From: Sphaeramia orbicularis
Taxonomy: Eukaryota; Chordata; Actinopteri; Kurtiformes; Apogonidae
NCBI RefSeq assembly: GCF_902148855.1
Contig: NC_043964.1
Location: 8,744,582 to 8,808,581, forward strand
Length of the DNA stretch: 64,000 nt
Reading direction: 5' to 3'
Part shown: one piece after another, positions 20,210 through 34,755 of the stretch
Layout of the letters: the number at the start of each line of letters is the position of its first letter
Numbering within the stretch: position 1 is the stretch's first letter
Notes under the pieces: generated by a model
Database searches by the model: none
Seen by the model: only the letters and a program-made list of their open reading frames with translations
Told to the model about the DNA's origin: nothing
Position numbers and translations under genes: made by a program

Positions 20210-23200
20210 CTAAAACACGAGGACTTTCCAGCCGGAGTGGATGAAGGAGCAGCCGAAGTAGAGGCAGTCCACGGCCTGGTCCAGCAGCCAGTCGAACACC
20301 ACCTCCCGGTTCCCTGAGCCGATCGTCACCCTCAGCTTGAAGGTGGCGCCGTCGCTCAGGTTGTTGTTGCTGACGGGGAACAGACTGACCACCTCCATGT
20401 CAAAGGTCACGGAGGAGCCCACGGTGACCGCCGGCAGCTGATTGGTCATCTCTTTACCGTTGACAAACACAGCACCTGAAGGACAACACCGATTACTCAC
20501 TCATCCATTAGTCTGATTATTATTTCAACCTTCAACTGATTTACGCACATGAAAAGTTGGAAGTTGGTAAGAATGTGGCCATATTTTTAGTCCACTGCTG
20601 TTTTTTGTTTACATTGTTAGTCACTCTTTTATGTGAAAATCCTGAATAAAATCATTAATTTCTTCCAAAAAAGAAAATTAGTTCCTTTTCCTAAAGTTGA
20701 CTGTGTTTTAATAGAAGCAGTTCATGTGTAAAAACTGCATGTGTAGAGATAGAAAACTGTTGTGAGGAAACGTTTAAGATGATTCTTTAACAAGTTTTTG
20801 GACGATTTTCTGATGATTTAGCAAAATTTTGTATTGGTTATTGGAACACTTGAGGGGTATTTAAGACATTTTATCTGTCTTTTTCTTTAATTGGCCATTA
20901 AAATACCCATAAAACAAATTCTATATCAACAAAGTACTGTAATCATTATGCCCTAAAAACCATAGAATATAGCCATCATAAGAAGATTTAGGTCATTTTC
21001 CTACAAAAAACAAGTTTTCATAGTCAATCATGTCCCTTCTGATTAATCCAAATTTCTTGTGTGATCATGGTCCTCAGACTCCACCCCTGCGTGCGTACCA
21101 TTGGTGGAAATGCAAACGGCCTGGTCTCTCTGCAGTGACTCCGCCCCCCTCTCGTTGTCCACGCACACGCCTAGAGTGTCTCTGCGATCCATCTGACCAG
21201 CGGCAGAGATCCTGCACAAGGAAAAGCATCTGTTCACTGCTTTATGCACTTTCCAAAGTAACATCCACATCTAGAAAATACTATTGTTGATCTAGATGTG
21301 TGAAAATGTTTGCCTTGAAACAATCATTAAAGCACAAAGTTTAGTTTTAGATTAGGGTAAAGCAAGGGTGTTATTTTAATCCAGGGGCCATATTCACCAC
21401 AATTTGAGCTCAAGTGGGTCAGACCAGTAAAATATTAACATAATAACATATAAATAATGACAACTCGAGATTTTTCTCTTTGTTTTAGAGCAAAAACAGT
21501 AGAATTACATTGTGAAAATATTTACATTTACAAACTATCCTTTCACACAAAATGTGAATAACATGAACAACCATGAACAACCTGAAATTTCTTAAGAAAA
21601 ATAAGTGAATTTTAACAATATTCTGCCTCAGATTATCATTTACACATGTACATTACAACTTATAGATCACAGTGGATCAAGAAGTACACAAAACATTTAG
21701 TAACAGGCATCTGGAGCTGACATTATTTAATATATATTCCTCTGTGGGATTTTTGCACTTTGTAAATTTATCCCATGGGTTGTTATTGACCTGTTTTTTG
21801 GCCCACAGGCCATATGTTTGACACCCCTGGGTTAAAGGATCAGTCTGCTGATTTATTTTTTTTTTACTGTTGTCTGAAAAGGATTAAAAATGCACAACTC
21901 ATTACCATAGGAGATATATTTATTCTTTAGGAAACAGGAAAAGTTAAAAAAATAAATAAATAATAGAATATTTAATCACTTATTTTTATATTAAATGTGA
22001 AACAAAGTCTAGCATCTCTGAGGTTGAAAATCCCAGACGTGGAGGATAATGCATGAATATTCAGAGTGGCGTACGTACTTGAAGGTGAGTGTTTGGCCAC
22101 AGAAGTAGGTGGGAGCTTTGGAGTAGAGGACGGAGCAGCGCGACGAATCGTTACGCAGCGCGATGTTTCTCCGGCTGCTCAGGATGAAGCCATCAGTACC
22201 AGGACTCCACTCTGGGTGGACAGGAGACAAAGACACAAAAACAGATTAATATGGAGTTTAGATCTACACCAACACAGAGGCTGAAGATCAACAACATCTC
22301 AGTCTCATTAAAGGTTCAATGTGGAATCTGCAGTGACATCTAGTCACCTTCAGCTTGGCAGTACTGTGGCCACTACAGTCCAGAGAGTCCCCTTTAAACA
22401 CCCAGGGTTTGTTGTGTCCATTTCAGGCCTTTTAATGAAATGGAAAAACCTCTGGTCCATACTCACACAAAACAGTAATGCAACGTAACAGTGGAAAAAT
22501 GGACAAACTAGAGGAGGAAGTGAACCCTGCTGCATGTGTTTCCCTCCAGTTTAATGTTTCAAGTTGTGCATAGAACAACTATTTTAGGAAACTAAAGATC
22601 ATCCTCGTCATCACCGTAACTGTCAGTTCATTACTGGATTATTTTCTCCATAAAGTGCTTAGTCATCTGTAAAACACTGAAATACATCCTGTATTATTTT
22701 AACCTGTTAAACCCTAAGTCATTTGTTTCCAGTTGGAATCATTTCAATGTAACACAAACCAATGGATTTGCCGATAGCAGAAGCTTCATTCATTGAAAAC
22801 AAATTATGATCAGAAAAAAGCAAAGGTAAGACAAAATACATAATCATCTCTTCATAATAACACCTTTATTTTTGCTCTCTTTGTCTCATTAAGTGAGTTT
22901 TATTGGTAGATAAATAATACTTGTACTGTTGGATCTGCTTAGTGCTACAAAGTTTGTCTCACTGGTCTGTAGTTTTACTAAATTATTCATGACATATGCT
23001 GGTCTCAGACTTAGACTGGTTTACATATTGGACCATTTAAGTGCTTATCCATGGTAACGTAGTACAACACAATTAAAGCATTAAATGCAAAATAGATTCT
23101 GATTCTTTGCTTTTCTTTTCTGTTAAACAATAATAACATATTTGTTATTAATTCATGGATGCATAAAAATTGTATCAGTACTTATTTTAGTTTTTCATCA

Positions 23201-26200
23201 GCTGTAACATATGGTTCCCATTGCGGACTGGATTCACCTACCATGTGCTGCCAGGGTGGTGTACCCCGTCTGGGGGATGCTCCAGGGGCTCCACTCGGTG
23301 CGACCCTCCCCGCGGGCGCAGACCCTGAACAGATAATCTGTGTGGGGGTCTAAATGGAGGACCAGGAACTCAGTGTCTCGGCCAATGTAGGCGTCCTCGT
23401 ACTGGCTCCCCCCGCTGCCCGACCGCCGGCTCTGCAGCCGATAATCAGCTGCAGCGAAGTCCTCATCCACCTGATGCACATGAGATCACACTTTAATTTA
23501 CACGTCTTCTCCTGGATGTGTTTCATTATCGCTGAAACATTCAGTTTTGACGTCAGTGCAACAGAGCATGTGCAGAAGAAGCATGTAAGTTTGGTGAATG
23601 GACCAATACTGGGCAGAGTTCAACGACAAAAACTGAACAAACAAAACAAAAAATGAACAAAAACTGTTTTCAATCAGTGTATTATCTGTTTACCACCCCT
23701 TGCTGACCTTACACCAGCGGACCAGGATGCCGCCTGGTCTCTCCTGCAGCTCCTCAATCTGAACCGGAGGGTGGGAGGAGACGGAGCCATGGCGGGACAC
23801 CCGGTCCCTGAGCAGGACCAGCAGGGAGTCATCAAGCTGGGCGGAGACACAGGGCACGTCCACCAGCGCCGGAACCTCAGGCAGACTGGAAAACATCACC
23901 ACAGTTACTGTCTGGACATTTACACCTGATCAGGAGTTAGTGGGGGGGGGGGGGTCGCTCAGTGGTAATTGTACCTGTCCAGCTGGATGTGGAGTGCCTT
24001 CTTGGTGAAACTGCCCAGTTTGTCCTCCTTCTCCCCCAGACCACAACGTAAGGCTGCTTCCCCTGAGACACAGGAGACAGAGACTATGTTTAACCTTTGG
24101 TAAATGGCAGGGGAAAGAATATACAACTATATACTAACTACAGATATGTAATATCAAGTCATTATTCAGCCTCATTTATCTCACATTTGAGACATTTGAT
24201 GAAAATGACAACATTTATGCTCAAAAGGCACCATTACAAAATTTCATTTCAGACATGTTTTCCATATTTACCCATTATTTTATTAATATATTCCACTACT
24301 TTTGTGAAGCTAAGATTTTGGTAAAACTATTTCAAGCTAAAAAACACTTCGTCCACATGAGCGAAGGTGTGTTTTCACAAGAGATTTGAATGGTTTCACA
24401 AATCAGACTTCAAACCAAGAGCATTTGGTCTGAATTATCTATTTCTACAATGCTCTAGGACTAAAACAGGCCTCAGTTTACAGAAAGCTGAGATTGTGCT
24501 GAACAATCTGATATAAAACACTTGGGTACTTTATTATTTGCAAGATGAATTTCAGAAAGTATGTAGAAATCAAGAAAGTACCCTTGGGGCTCTGAGGGTT
24601 AACTCCGATGTAACACTAAGGCTCAGACTTTTTACGCTGTGAGACTTGTGTGTTGTAACTTGTCACAGGTCAAAGGCCCTTGGTTTTTCCACCCTCAAAC
24701 CATTAAAACTGACGATGAAGTGTGTGAGTAAAGGTCAGCTTTGAGAGCAGAGTAAACCATGTGTTACAGATGTGGGTGGTCTCTGTACCTTCTCTGAGCA
24801 GCTCGTCAGCCTGGCCCACGCCATGTTCGATGAGGCTCTGGCAGTCGTCCAGTGGCTTGATGCTGTCAGCTTCGATGGCGTCCACCTCAGCCAGGAGGAC
24901 GGCCAGGCGCTCATTCAGCAGCCGAGTCGCTGCCACCTGCAGCTCCGCAAAGTGTCTGCGGAGGTTCTCACGGGCCTGACCTGAACTGCCCCGGACCTGC
25001 AACCAGAGGGTGAAGATGGTAACGGGGGTTCAGACAGGGGGCTGTCTTTAGTTACGCTCACACTGCAGGTTTTGAAAGCTCAGGTCAGATTTTTTTGTGA
25101 GTTTGTTCATATTATAATTTAAATTTGACTTCCATCAGACTTGTGTGAACAGTCTACGATCCTGAAGTGACCCACATCCGCAGAAAAAGACGTGGCATCA
25201 CACACATCACACTGTGTTTAAGGAAGTGAATATGGATCTTGTTGGGTCTTGCCTCCTCCAGCATACAATTTTGGCATCTGTCACATTTCAATGATGTAAA
25301 AGCAAGATGAAATGCGACATGACTGCTCAGGCTGGAGACACATTGCAAAACATCAGATATTTAGCCAGTTTAGGACCACATCTGAAAGTACCATCAGATT
25401 TCTGCTGTTAAAAAATCAGATCACATATAGTCACACATGGGCAAAAAAGGCAGATTTGGGCCACTTCTACTTGCAGTGTGATCACAGCATTAAAGATAGG
25501 GTGAGGAGTTCGGAGTAAAACTGCTCCTCCATATCATCCCCCACATCACTGAAATAAAACATGACCGCTCAGGCTGAAGCCACATTGCAAAACATCAGAT
25601 ATGTATCCAATTTAGGACCAAGTATGAAAGTATGCTGCTCAGACTGTCAAAGAAAATCAGATAAAGGGCAAAGATAGGAAAAAAAAAAAATCTGATTTTG
25701 GCCACTTTTTGCCTGCAGTGTGAACATAAGCTAAGTTTTGGACATCCACCCTAAAAGATCAGAATGTATCTTATGTTCACAGATACATCCTGGGACAGAT
25801 GGAAGGACTGAATACTCAACTGACACATTCTACACAGGTGAAACTCAGAATACCAAAAGCATCATATCACAGCGTGTAAATGACGTCTGTAATTTTCCTC
25901 TGAGGTGTTTTAGGAATGCTTAAAGAGCTGCCTGAACACGCCACAGTAGAAAATCAGCAAAGCAGCATCATAGATCCAGCCAGTTTAACTTGAAATGAAA
26001 GATTACACCATGTTTCAGACAGTTATGCAAGCTAATTTATTTTAATATGGAGCCAGAATGTCAGATCCAATCACAAGCAATCACCCGATGCATTGAGAAA
26101 TCAGATGAATGAGAGCAGGTGAAATTAAACACAAGGAAATAAAGATGAATGTTATATATATCTACTCAAATGTAAAACAAGCAGAATAAAAACAACAAGC

Positions 26201-29200
26201 TTATGAATTCCAACACATCAGCTTTAAGGACTAAATATCCACTTGATGTCTAATACAGTCCTGGAAAAAATTATTAGACCATCAAAAGTCATCAAAAACA
26301 ATGGTTATGCAATCAAGTGCTAACTCCTGTGTGTATCATGTGACTAACACAGACAGAAAAGAAAACATGGAATGCCTAAAAGCACTGTTTTTGGCAGTAC
26401 AATGCCACAGCTATTGATGTAAGGACTGAAGTGATTTGGGTTATTATCAAGAAAACCATGGAAAATGGATAGATATCAGCTCTGAAATTCAACTACTATG
26501 AGTTATTTTTGTTATCATTATATTTGTCCAAAGAAATGTACCTTTAATTGTACCAGGCATTAAAATGAACAAGAAATTGAAGAAAACCAGGGTGGTCTAA
26601 TAATTTTTTCCACGACTGCATGTCCAACCCAGTGAAATGTGGAACTGTAATAAAATACTTATTATTATCAACACTTCTACCGTCTGTGGTTGTAATGTTA
26701 TGGCTGATTGGTGTAAATGTAAGGTGAACAAATGTATCCAATGGAGAAGAAAACACTTATGTTTTAGCCCCATCTTTGAAGTCTGTAATAATCTAGTGTT
26801 CCCTTCTGTTTCATTAAGAACAAACATGTCAAAACAACAAGGTTCAGTGATGTGTACTTCATCATTTTCAGAGAACAGTGGAGTTCTACATCACAGACTA
26901 ATAAGATAAATCAGCTTTCAGACACACACACCACACTGTTCTTAGCAGGTGTTAGTCTTTCCATAGGATTTATGGATTTAACCCATAAAGGCCCAAACAC
27001 ATACCATCGACCAAAAGCATCTACTGATCTAAAATGTTGAATACCTGTTGATCCACTAATCCTATCAATACATGTGAATAATTTGTGTAAACTGCAGTTT
27101 GTCATCTTTTCATGGTCATCAGATATGACCTTTTTGGACGTTCAGAGGCTCCATAGTGAATGCGGAAACACCGTCATCTTCTAAAACACTGATTCACCAG
27201 TAAAACCTATGGAGTTGGATCAATGACAGCGAATGGAGACATTTGTTTTATGTTTGGTTAATGATATTTTTGCTGAAAAAGTAACTTTTTCCATTTTTTT
27301 CTGATTTGATATAGGCTAATAACCTCTGAATTTACCCTGACCTTTTATGAACATCTACATGATAAGTGAATTAAATATAGAAAAATACATGATTTACACA
27401 GAAAAACCTTAAAATAAAGAGGATATTACAATAAATGGTGTTAAATCACTTAAGAAAGGTTAAATAGAGAGGAAAAATCCATTTGGGAACTGCCACAAAA
27501 GTCCCGCTGGGTCTTTATGGATTTAAGTGTAAGATCTCTCCACCTGTAGCCCCTCCAGGTAAATATGCACAGCCCCAACATCTGCTCTCGTATCAGACAA
27601 ACTGTCCTACCAGCTTAGGCTGCCCTCAGCTCGTCAGGAAGTCTAGAGGTTCATCATTGGCGGTCGTGTTTCAGTTCCTCTTTGCAGAACACACTTTCAT
27701 ACACATGAGGATTTCACAATGAGCATACAAAGAGGGCAACGGAGATATCAGGAAACGGAAGACGAGCAGATTGACAGCTGTTCCACAGATAAAACAGCGA
27801 CATTATGACCAGGAGGATGGAAAACTAATGACTATCAGTACAGTGCAGACATCTGATCATCAGTATTTAGGGATTGGTAAAATAACAGTGGGACTAAAAA
27901 TACTCGGGCTCAGTGGAACATGGGAGGAGACGCAGCCTTTCCAAATGTTTGGACTCCTCTGTTACCAGGACGAGATGCAGCAGTGATAGTATTGTGTGCT
28001 ATCTGCTTCCCTCATTGTGTGTAATCCTTCCTGAATGTCTGGACTGTGGTGAGCTGGTCCTTACTGTGGGAAAGACGACGTTAATAGGAGAGAAAGAAAT
28101 CCCACTCCGCTCTGAATCCCATCCAAGATAATGTACAAAGAACAGCTGGTTCTGAGCCCAGAGTCTCATCTGAACGTTCTACAAACTACTCAGAGTGACA
28201 TTTAATACAGTACCTACAAACACATTTAATGGATTAGTCTGGTATTTATCTATACATCTGTAAATGTCAACAAATTAACCCATTTAAACAATCCAGGAAG
28301 TGGTGGAACTCCTTTTACTCAAACGTGTACTTCACGAGTTCTTCTATTTCATATTACTTTATCTTTCTACTCCAGTATATGTCAGAGGCAGATATGTACC
28401 TTTGACTTCATGTATGTTCATGTGATTTGATACTGATATGACTGTTATTGATGAGTCCATGTTTCCTCCCTGCTGTTGGATGTACTGTCATCCATAACTA
28501 CAGGAAATAGCAGCATTGTTTACATGTGAGCAGCTGGAAGGGTAAATCTACACAGCAAGAGGAAGGAAAAGATAACAGAGAGAATATAGTCTGCTGGGAA
28601 TACACCAGGTCAGAGGCTAATAAACTTCACATCACACTGGACCGTTTGAGGTTATTACAGAGAAAGACGGAGGAAAAGATGCAGAGGTCAGAAACTATAC
28701 AGGCAGAATATGTTACAGCTGGGGATACGACCAGAGAAATATGTTTTCAAGGACATTAAACTGACACAAAGTCACGACTAAGACCAGAGTGTATAAAACA
28801 CAAGACACAGAGGGGCATTATGTCCTGTGTGTCTCGTATGTTTATCACAAACACAAATGGCACAGGAACAACAGTTTGTCTCTAAGCATCCTGTCCCCAA
28901 AGACTGTATTAGCTATGTTCCTAAATATACGCTAAATAAATACAACTGGAACTAGCACCTTGAAACATGCAGTGCAACAAACGTACAGTAATATGGAGCT
29001 AATATTCACCAATTCACCAAAAATATTCCAATAGCTTTAGGTGAGTGGTGAAGATATTTCCGTAGAGTCTTGGTTGGGTCGCAGATTGTTAACATCAGCT
29101 TGCAAACTTTGCTAACATCAGTAGTTACAAAGCTTGTTTCCATAAAATGTCAAGTGAAAAAAGACACAAAAAGAAAATACCGCATACGTGTTTCAAGTAA

Positions 29201-30249
29201 ATCAACAACATTATCAGATGGACATTATGGATGAGATCTTCAGTATGGAGAAAATGACTTTCTGCTTGTGAATCAAAGCAGGTGACTGAGCAAAACTGGA
29301 GGAAATGGACACTATTCAAAGACATGGACAGTGCTCACTCAACTACATGATTATTTCTGCCCCATCTTTCTTTCCCCCCCTTTTTTTTGTTGTTTGTTAA
29401 TTTTGGATAATATTTCTTGCACATGTTAATATATACAAAACTAAATAAAGAGTTAAAAAAATAATAAACAACATTATCTACTAACATTAGATAATGGTGA
29501 TATACGCTATATTTCTATGTAAAATGGCAGATTTTTTTGAGAAAAAGGAATGATTTGGTCTCATCAGAGCTTGATACCTGTAACGACTATGAACCATGTT
29601 GTAGTGCATTATGGGAATATCTGGGAATAGCTTGGTTGCATGTTAAGTTTTACATCAAATCAGTTGCAAAGTTAACAGATAAATCAGACAATACAAAGGC
29701 AGTTCATCCCATGGTCTTGAAATAAAATCCTGGGTGCTCTTTGTAGGTCATCAAGACAAAACTAAGCAATACAAGACCCAGACCTTCAAAAAGTCGTCTC
29801 TAGACTGGTCCCTATGATGCCAGATTAACTGCCTGATCCAGCTATTATTGCAGTACAGAACAGTGTTTTCCTTTGGTTTTGGGAGGATTAATGCTGTTTG
29901 CATTTTAGGAATTTCATGAAGTTTGTTAAAGATTTAAGTGCATAGTTATGGAGTCTGGAGTCCTTCACAAGAAAACTTTGACTGAACATTTTTCAGTAAA
30001 GATATATTGTAAGGCATAATTTCACTATCATGCATGTCCATAAAAATCTGTAAAAAGTATCCCTAAAGAACTGACTTGGATGCTACCTTCACCTTAAATC
30101 TGTGGGAGTGGAAGGTGTAGTGGTTGTAGTACCTGTTTGCGGGCCTGGTTGAGGCCATGAAGCCTCTGCTGGAGTTCACTGCGATAGTTCTGGGCCGCCT
30201 CGATGCTTTCTTTGGCCTCCTGCAGCAACAAGTCTACCTCCACAGACAT
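20210..30249 (-). CDS. crlf3: CRLF3, cytokine receptor-like factor 3
   Basis: Eight coding exons read on the minus strand with GT/AG borders and continuous frame: 30249-30133, 24996-24789, 24062-23975, 23885-23708, 23470-23242, 22211-22079, 21211-21099, 20475-20210 (1332 nt, 443 residues; human CRLF3 is 442). It starts MSVEVDLLLQEAKESIEAAQ, an N-terminal coiled-coil region, then LPEVPALVDVPC, a fibronectin III domain with the cytokine-receptor motif WSPWS at about residues 257-261, and a C-terminal concanavalin-like region (LSSRRNIALRND, SLQRDQAVCISTN, NREVVFDWLLDQ, GWKVLVF end). No signal peptide or membrane segment is present, which fits a cytoplasmic protein. Orthologues are linked to cytokine/EPO-like signalling and neuronal survival. 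An acceptor TCTACATCAG just before the ATG exon implies an upstream UTR exon. Confidence 0.96.
21363..21829. mobile_element. hAT-like element in crlf3 intron
   Basis: Diverged relative of the 12113 element: starts CAAGGGTGTTATTTTAATCC and ends TATGTTTGACACCCCTG. Flanks GGGTAAAG (21355-21362) and GGTTAAAG (21830-21837) are an 8-bp duplication with one change. It lies between crlf3 exons 6 and 7. Confidence 0.7.
25057..25725. mobile_element. MITE-like element with TCACACTG ends, crlf3 intron
   Basis: Left GCTCACACTGCAGG, right CCTGCAGTGTGAAC. It contains two versions of the segment ACATTGCAAAACATCAGATA (near 25340 and 25580) and two right-end-like motifs (GCAGTGTGATCAC near 25472 and GCAGTGTGAACAT near 25716), so it may hold an internal duplication. 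Same family as 18891-19790. Confidence 0.55.
26256..26618. mobile_element. Tc1/mariner-like MITE in crlf3 intron
   Basis: Starts CAGTCCTGGAAAAAATTATT and ends as the inverse of CAGTCGTGGAAAAAATTATT; the first 27 or so positions pair with few changes. TA precedes the left end (26254-26255); the right flank is CA, a changed duplication. 363 bp without coding sequence. Confidence 0.75.
26982..27522. mobile_element. piggyBac-like MITE, uninterrupted copy
   Basis: TTAA at 26978-26981 and 27523-27526. Left terminus CCCATAAAGGCCCAAAC, right terminus (reverse complement) TCCATAAAGACCCAGC. TTAA duplication plus CCC-type inverted termini is the piggyBac pattern. A homologous copy at 41753-43057 carries a hAT insertion. 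Confidence 0.7.
27527..30132. other. crlf3 intron sequence without recognised features
   Basis: No exon of crlf3 is missing from the frame chain, so this is intron between coding exons 1 and 2. Short frames here match no family I know. Confidence 0.6.
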
Positions 30250-30370
30250 CCTCCCGCCTCCTGATGTAGACATGAGAGAAATATACACAAGAACATGTGT
30301 GAGGTCAGACAGTTTTCAATAAGAAAGATTAGTGATGTTGGTTTAATCTGTTTGCATTGACAGCAGAATA

Positions 30371-30465
30371 GTACAATAAGATAAGATACAGCCTTTATTG
30401 TCTTATAACAGGGAAACTGGAATTTTGCAATAGCAGGAAAGTACAGAGAAGAATAAAGTGCACTC
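30371..30465. repeat. LINE 3'-tail-like repeat
   Basis: AATAAGATAAGATACAGCCT then TTATTGTCTTATAACAGGGAA resembles the fragment at 3243-3350. It sits just upstream of the crlf3 ATG exon. Confidence 0.45.
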
Positions 30466-33400
30466 ACAGTAGAGTAGTTTACAGGGAAAATGAAAAAGGT
30501 TTTAAAGCTCTGTTCCAGAAAACACACAGCCTCAGAAGACACGGTTAATAAAACAAAAATGTGAACTGTTGTATAGATTGTGCAGAATATGGTACGTCTA
30601 CAAACTTTACAAAGGCAGGATCACCTTTTCCAGGCCTGTCAGTTGTCCATGTAAACACTGAAACAAGGTTCTGTTTTCTGTAATCACTCCTCTTGTTCAC
30701 AGTGGATGAAATAAACTCCCTTTCCTTGTCTAAGTTTATCTGATGATGATATGAAGCTTTAGCCATGGGAAGCAGACAAACAGTATATAAATATCTCTGA
30801 ACTTCATCTACGCGTTTGTCTCCTTCCATCATAGCTGACAGGTCCTAATATTTCATAAATAACTGAAGCTAAATCAGGGAAAAAGCCATCACCAACCAGA
30901 GGAGATATTGACCAGACTGATCAGAAAAATGTGGAAATTGCCCTTGAATTAAATTTCTACATAATCATATTTTCAGATTTTCCACAAAAAACAATTAAAA
31001 ACACATGACCAAGCCTTGTCAGTGTGTTCTGTGGTATGTTTCTACAGAATAGAATAGATTTTAACAAAACAGCCCCAAAGTCTAACAACAGTCTATACTT
31101 TTTACTGTTCCTTAATGCTGTAGACAGGAAAATCACCCTTAAAAATAAAGGCAATTTTAACAAACAAATTAGTTTTGTGGCAGAGTAATGCACCGTCAGA
31201 GGATATTAATAACATACACACAGTTAAACTGACAGAGGATGTGTGGCAACACAAAAACCACTTCCTACAACCAATACAGTCGAGCAGTCTGCACATACTC
31301 TTATACCTGACTGTTTATGCAGGATCAGACTGATGCTAACCTTTAAACAGAATAGGTGCAGGTATTATTCTGTCCAGACTTAAATGGGGTTGTTCTGCAG
31401 ATAACGTACAGTCAGTTCAATGAGCAGCTTCCTGTGACCTCAGTGTCTATTATCAAGGATCACTAAAATAATGCTGTGCTGTGATTATTCTGGCCTGTGG
31501 GTGTATGGGAAAACTGATAACACAGCTCTGTCTGCTGTAATATCAGCAAATTCACTCCTGTACTCATGTATTAAAGAAAAGTCTCCAAAAGGTCAAGAGT
31601 GGTTTTAAAACATTAACAGAAGTACCTTCCCACCATAATACAGATGCAAAGCCACTGGTTTAATCCTAATAACACTATACTCTTGGTGCCAAAGGTCTGC
31701 TAGAGATGACACCAAGAGTTACTCTGATGCTCAGCTCCAGATGTACTACCTGCCCCCCGAAAGGGGAGGCAAGGGGGATTGTTTTTGGTTCGGTTTGTTT
31801 ATTTGTGTGTTAACACTTTAGCAGCAAAACTATTAGTTCAAGTCATTACCAAATTAGGTTTATAGATTGCCAGTGACCCAGAATAGATGTCATTACATTT
31901 TGGGAATGGTAGGTCAAAGTTCAAATGTTTTATGTTTTTGGTTTTTTTTTTTAATTTCCCATTTACTTATAATGGGTGAAATACGTGCAAGGGGCAGGGT
32001 TTGTTGTGCCTGGTACCACTTGATGCTCCTGCTCCAACATATTGTATTAGTGTATCATTCAACCTTTATGCTTTACCCAGAAAGTCATTGCAAACCTGAA
32101 TGTCACAAATAAGTGAATGCTTTGTTGCCATCAGTAGTGGCACAACATGGCCTCCCACTGTGGTTGACTTTGCTTCCTTAACAGCATCTTAAAAGGAAGT
32201 CACTAAAAAACGTTGCATCTCTGTATCACATGCTGTGAATGAGTTAAATCAGACTCTCCAACACAGTTTTGCTTAAACAGGTAATTTAGTCAATTACCAA
32301 TGAAGAAAACATCTAGGTTTTGCTTGAACCTTTTGTTTTTTGTCTATCCTTTTGATAGATTTAATGGGTGGTGAGGATTTCAACCCTTTTTGGCCTATAT
32401 CTGTATAATTTTTCCCTTAGTTCTGCCCCAAACCTTCCCTCAGTGTACAGGAAAGGTGACAAGTTAGAGGAAATTGTGTTAACTGTGGAATAAATAAAGT
32501 CAAACAATAAAATGACATTTACTGTCATTGTAAGATTCCCGAAAGACTTAAGTTGATCATTTTAAGTATTGATTAATCTGGAAATAGCTGATCCTACCAG
32601 TTTCTTTAAATTTAACGTGATTGAAATTAGAGGTCAGTAGTGTGGTTTTAGAGGCAGATATAACATGGATTGTTCGGTATGGAGCCGGGTGATCTCATCA
32701 TCAAGTTGTTATACATGTTATATTTATCATATTATGTAACTTCTGTATGTGTGTATACGCACAGATCATACAGATTGTGTCATAAAAATGTAACAGTGCT
32801 GTCAGAACTTTCTTACTTGACTAATGTGTTTCAAATGGTCCATTTATCTGTGTAATTACAGTATTTTACAGTGTTGCACTAACCTATGGGTTTGTACCAT
32901 TAATGTGACTAACACAGCTTCTAGGCTAGTGAATTTATGTCAGTCCAAATATAGTGAAACTTTAATGTCTGCACTAAAGTGTTAAAGTTTAGTCTCCATT
33001 AACCTGCAGAGTTTGTGAAATGTGTTGTTTTTCTGCTAATGAAATGATGACAAAGAATTGTTGTAAGTCCACTGAATGATGTCAAATTAGCCTGATTTAC
33101 ACAGATATTTTAGATTTATGTTTCAATTTTGATTCATTTTAAAACCCAGGTGAAAAATTAAGCCAAAATTAGGCCGGAGTTTATGTAATTAACACAAACA
33201 CAGCAACTGTATGTTCAGAAAAATGTGGACTTATGTGGGTTTAAACATTCAAAATAATGCAAAAATGCAGAGTTTCTAGTCAGATGCAACACAAAGCATC
33301 CCATACAGACTAACCCTCCGGAAACCAGAGTGCTGGTGATAATTTGGTGGTAACTTGTCTAGACTACATCTCTTAAGAGGTGAGAAGATCATGATTTAGA

Positions 33401-34166
33401 TCATAGACTCTTGTGGCCAATGGCCCAAACCTTACTGGCGCAAAGTCAACGCTAAAAGATGTCATACAAAAAACAGTAAAAATGTACATTTGTTAATTAA
33501 ACTGTTATTGTATTGTAGGTCAATAATCAATTAGTTCACTGCTGCTAAACATTTTAATTACAACTTCAATAATTCAGCTCATTTGTGTGAAATATTTTCA
33601 GACAATTACAGTTTATGGATGTGAATGCAAATATGAGCCTGCAGATTTATGCAGGCATGCACCATCTCACTCACTTTGACATAAACAACACCCACCATCA
33701 GCCAACCCGTCCTCCACTCACGCACTCTTTTCTTTTCTCTTTACAAAGTGCGTCAAACAGCAGCCTTCTGCCTGGCCATTAACCACTAACCAAACCAGTT
33801 TTCTTTTTGGTCCTTTAATCTCTTAAATCCTGCCGTTTATAATCCCAGTTTCTCTGCAAAACCTGCTGGAGACTCAGACTGAAGCAAATGACAACATGCA
33901 CTAACTCTCTTGCTCATTTCTATGATACGGGTGTGGCTACGAATAAACTCAGAAATCTTGTTATTGTCTTTTATGCTTTGGGTGTACACATGCAGAGAAT
34001 AAGCATCAGCAGGCTTTTCAAAGTATTTAGGTCAACCTGCATGAGACAATATGTCCTATTGTCCTGTTTTTACATCTGTCTGTCTAGCTGTGCACTGTGT
34101 CAGAGAAACTTTGCCTGAATCAGATGTAACTACCGACTAAAATGTCACTTATTACCCTGATTTTCA
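30466..34166. other. Probable crlf3 5' intron
   Basis: If the UTR exon at about 35.93 kb is right, this is intron 1. A short repeat at 32352-32440 matches 16640-16765. The stretch 31745-31900 has a GGGGAGGCAAGGGGG phrase and a region resembling the arms of the 14429 element, too weak to delimit. No gene is recognised. Confidence 0.5.
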
Positions 34167-34174
34167 CTCTATAC

Positions 34175-34755
34175 CATGGATGTCAAACTTATTTTAGTTC
34201 AGGGCCCACATACAGACCAATATGACCTCAGCAAAATAATAACAGTGAAAAAAGTATAATAACATGATGAAATTGCTTACATCTACAAACTATCCTTTAT
34301 AAAATGTGAATAACACGAACAACCTGACATTTATTAAGAAAAATAAGATCAATTTTAACAATAATATGCCTCAGTTTATAATTTACACATGTGCATTACA
34401 GTTTACACATCACAGATACACAAAACATTTTGTAACAGGCAGAATATTGATAAAATTGCACTTACTTCTTTAAAGACATTTCATGTTGTTCATATTTTTT
34501 CAGTTTATTCACATTTTTTTGTGAAGGATGGCTTTACTTTACACTAAAACAAAGAGAAAAACTTGGAGTTGTCATTATTATTTCTATGTTATTATGCTAC
34601 TATTTTACTGGTACGACACACTTGATATTAAATTAGTCTGTATGTGGCACCTGAACAAAAAAATGATTTTGACGCTCCTGATTGTTAATATCTTCAGCGT
34701 AATTTTTGTGATCCATCCCAGTTTTGCCTCATGGGCTGTATGTTTACCACCCCTG
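34175..34755. mobile_element. hAT-like element
   Basis: Starts CATGGATGTCAAACTTATTT and ends TTTACCACCCCTG. The 8-bp duplication CTCTATAC is exact at 34167-34174 and 34756-34763. Same family as 12113 and 21363 (shared AACAGGCAGAATATTG and AATTTTAACAATA core). Confidence 0.85.
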
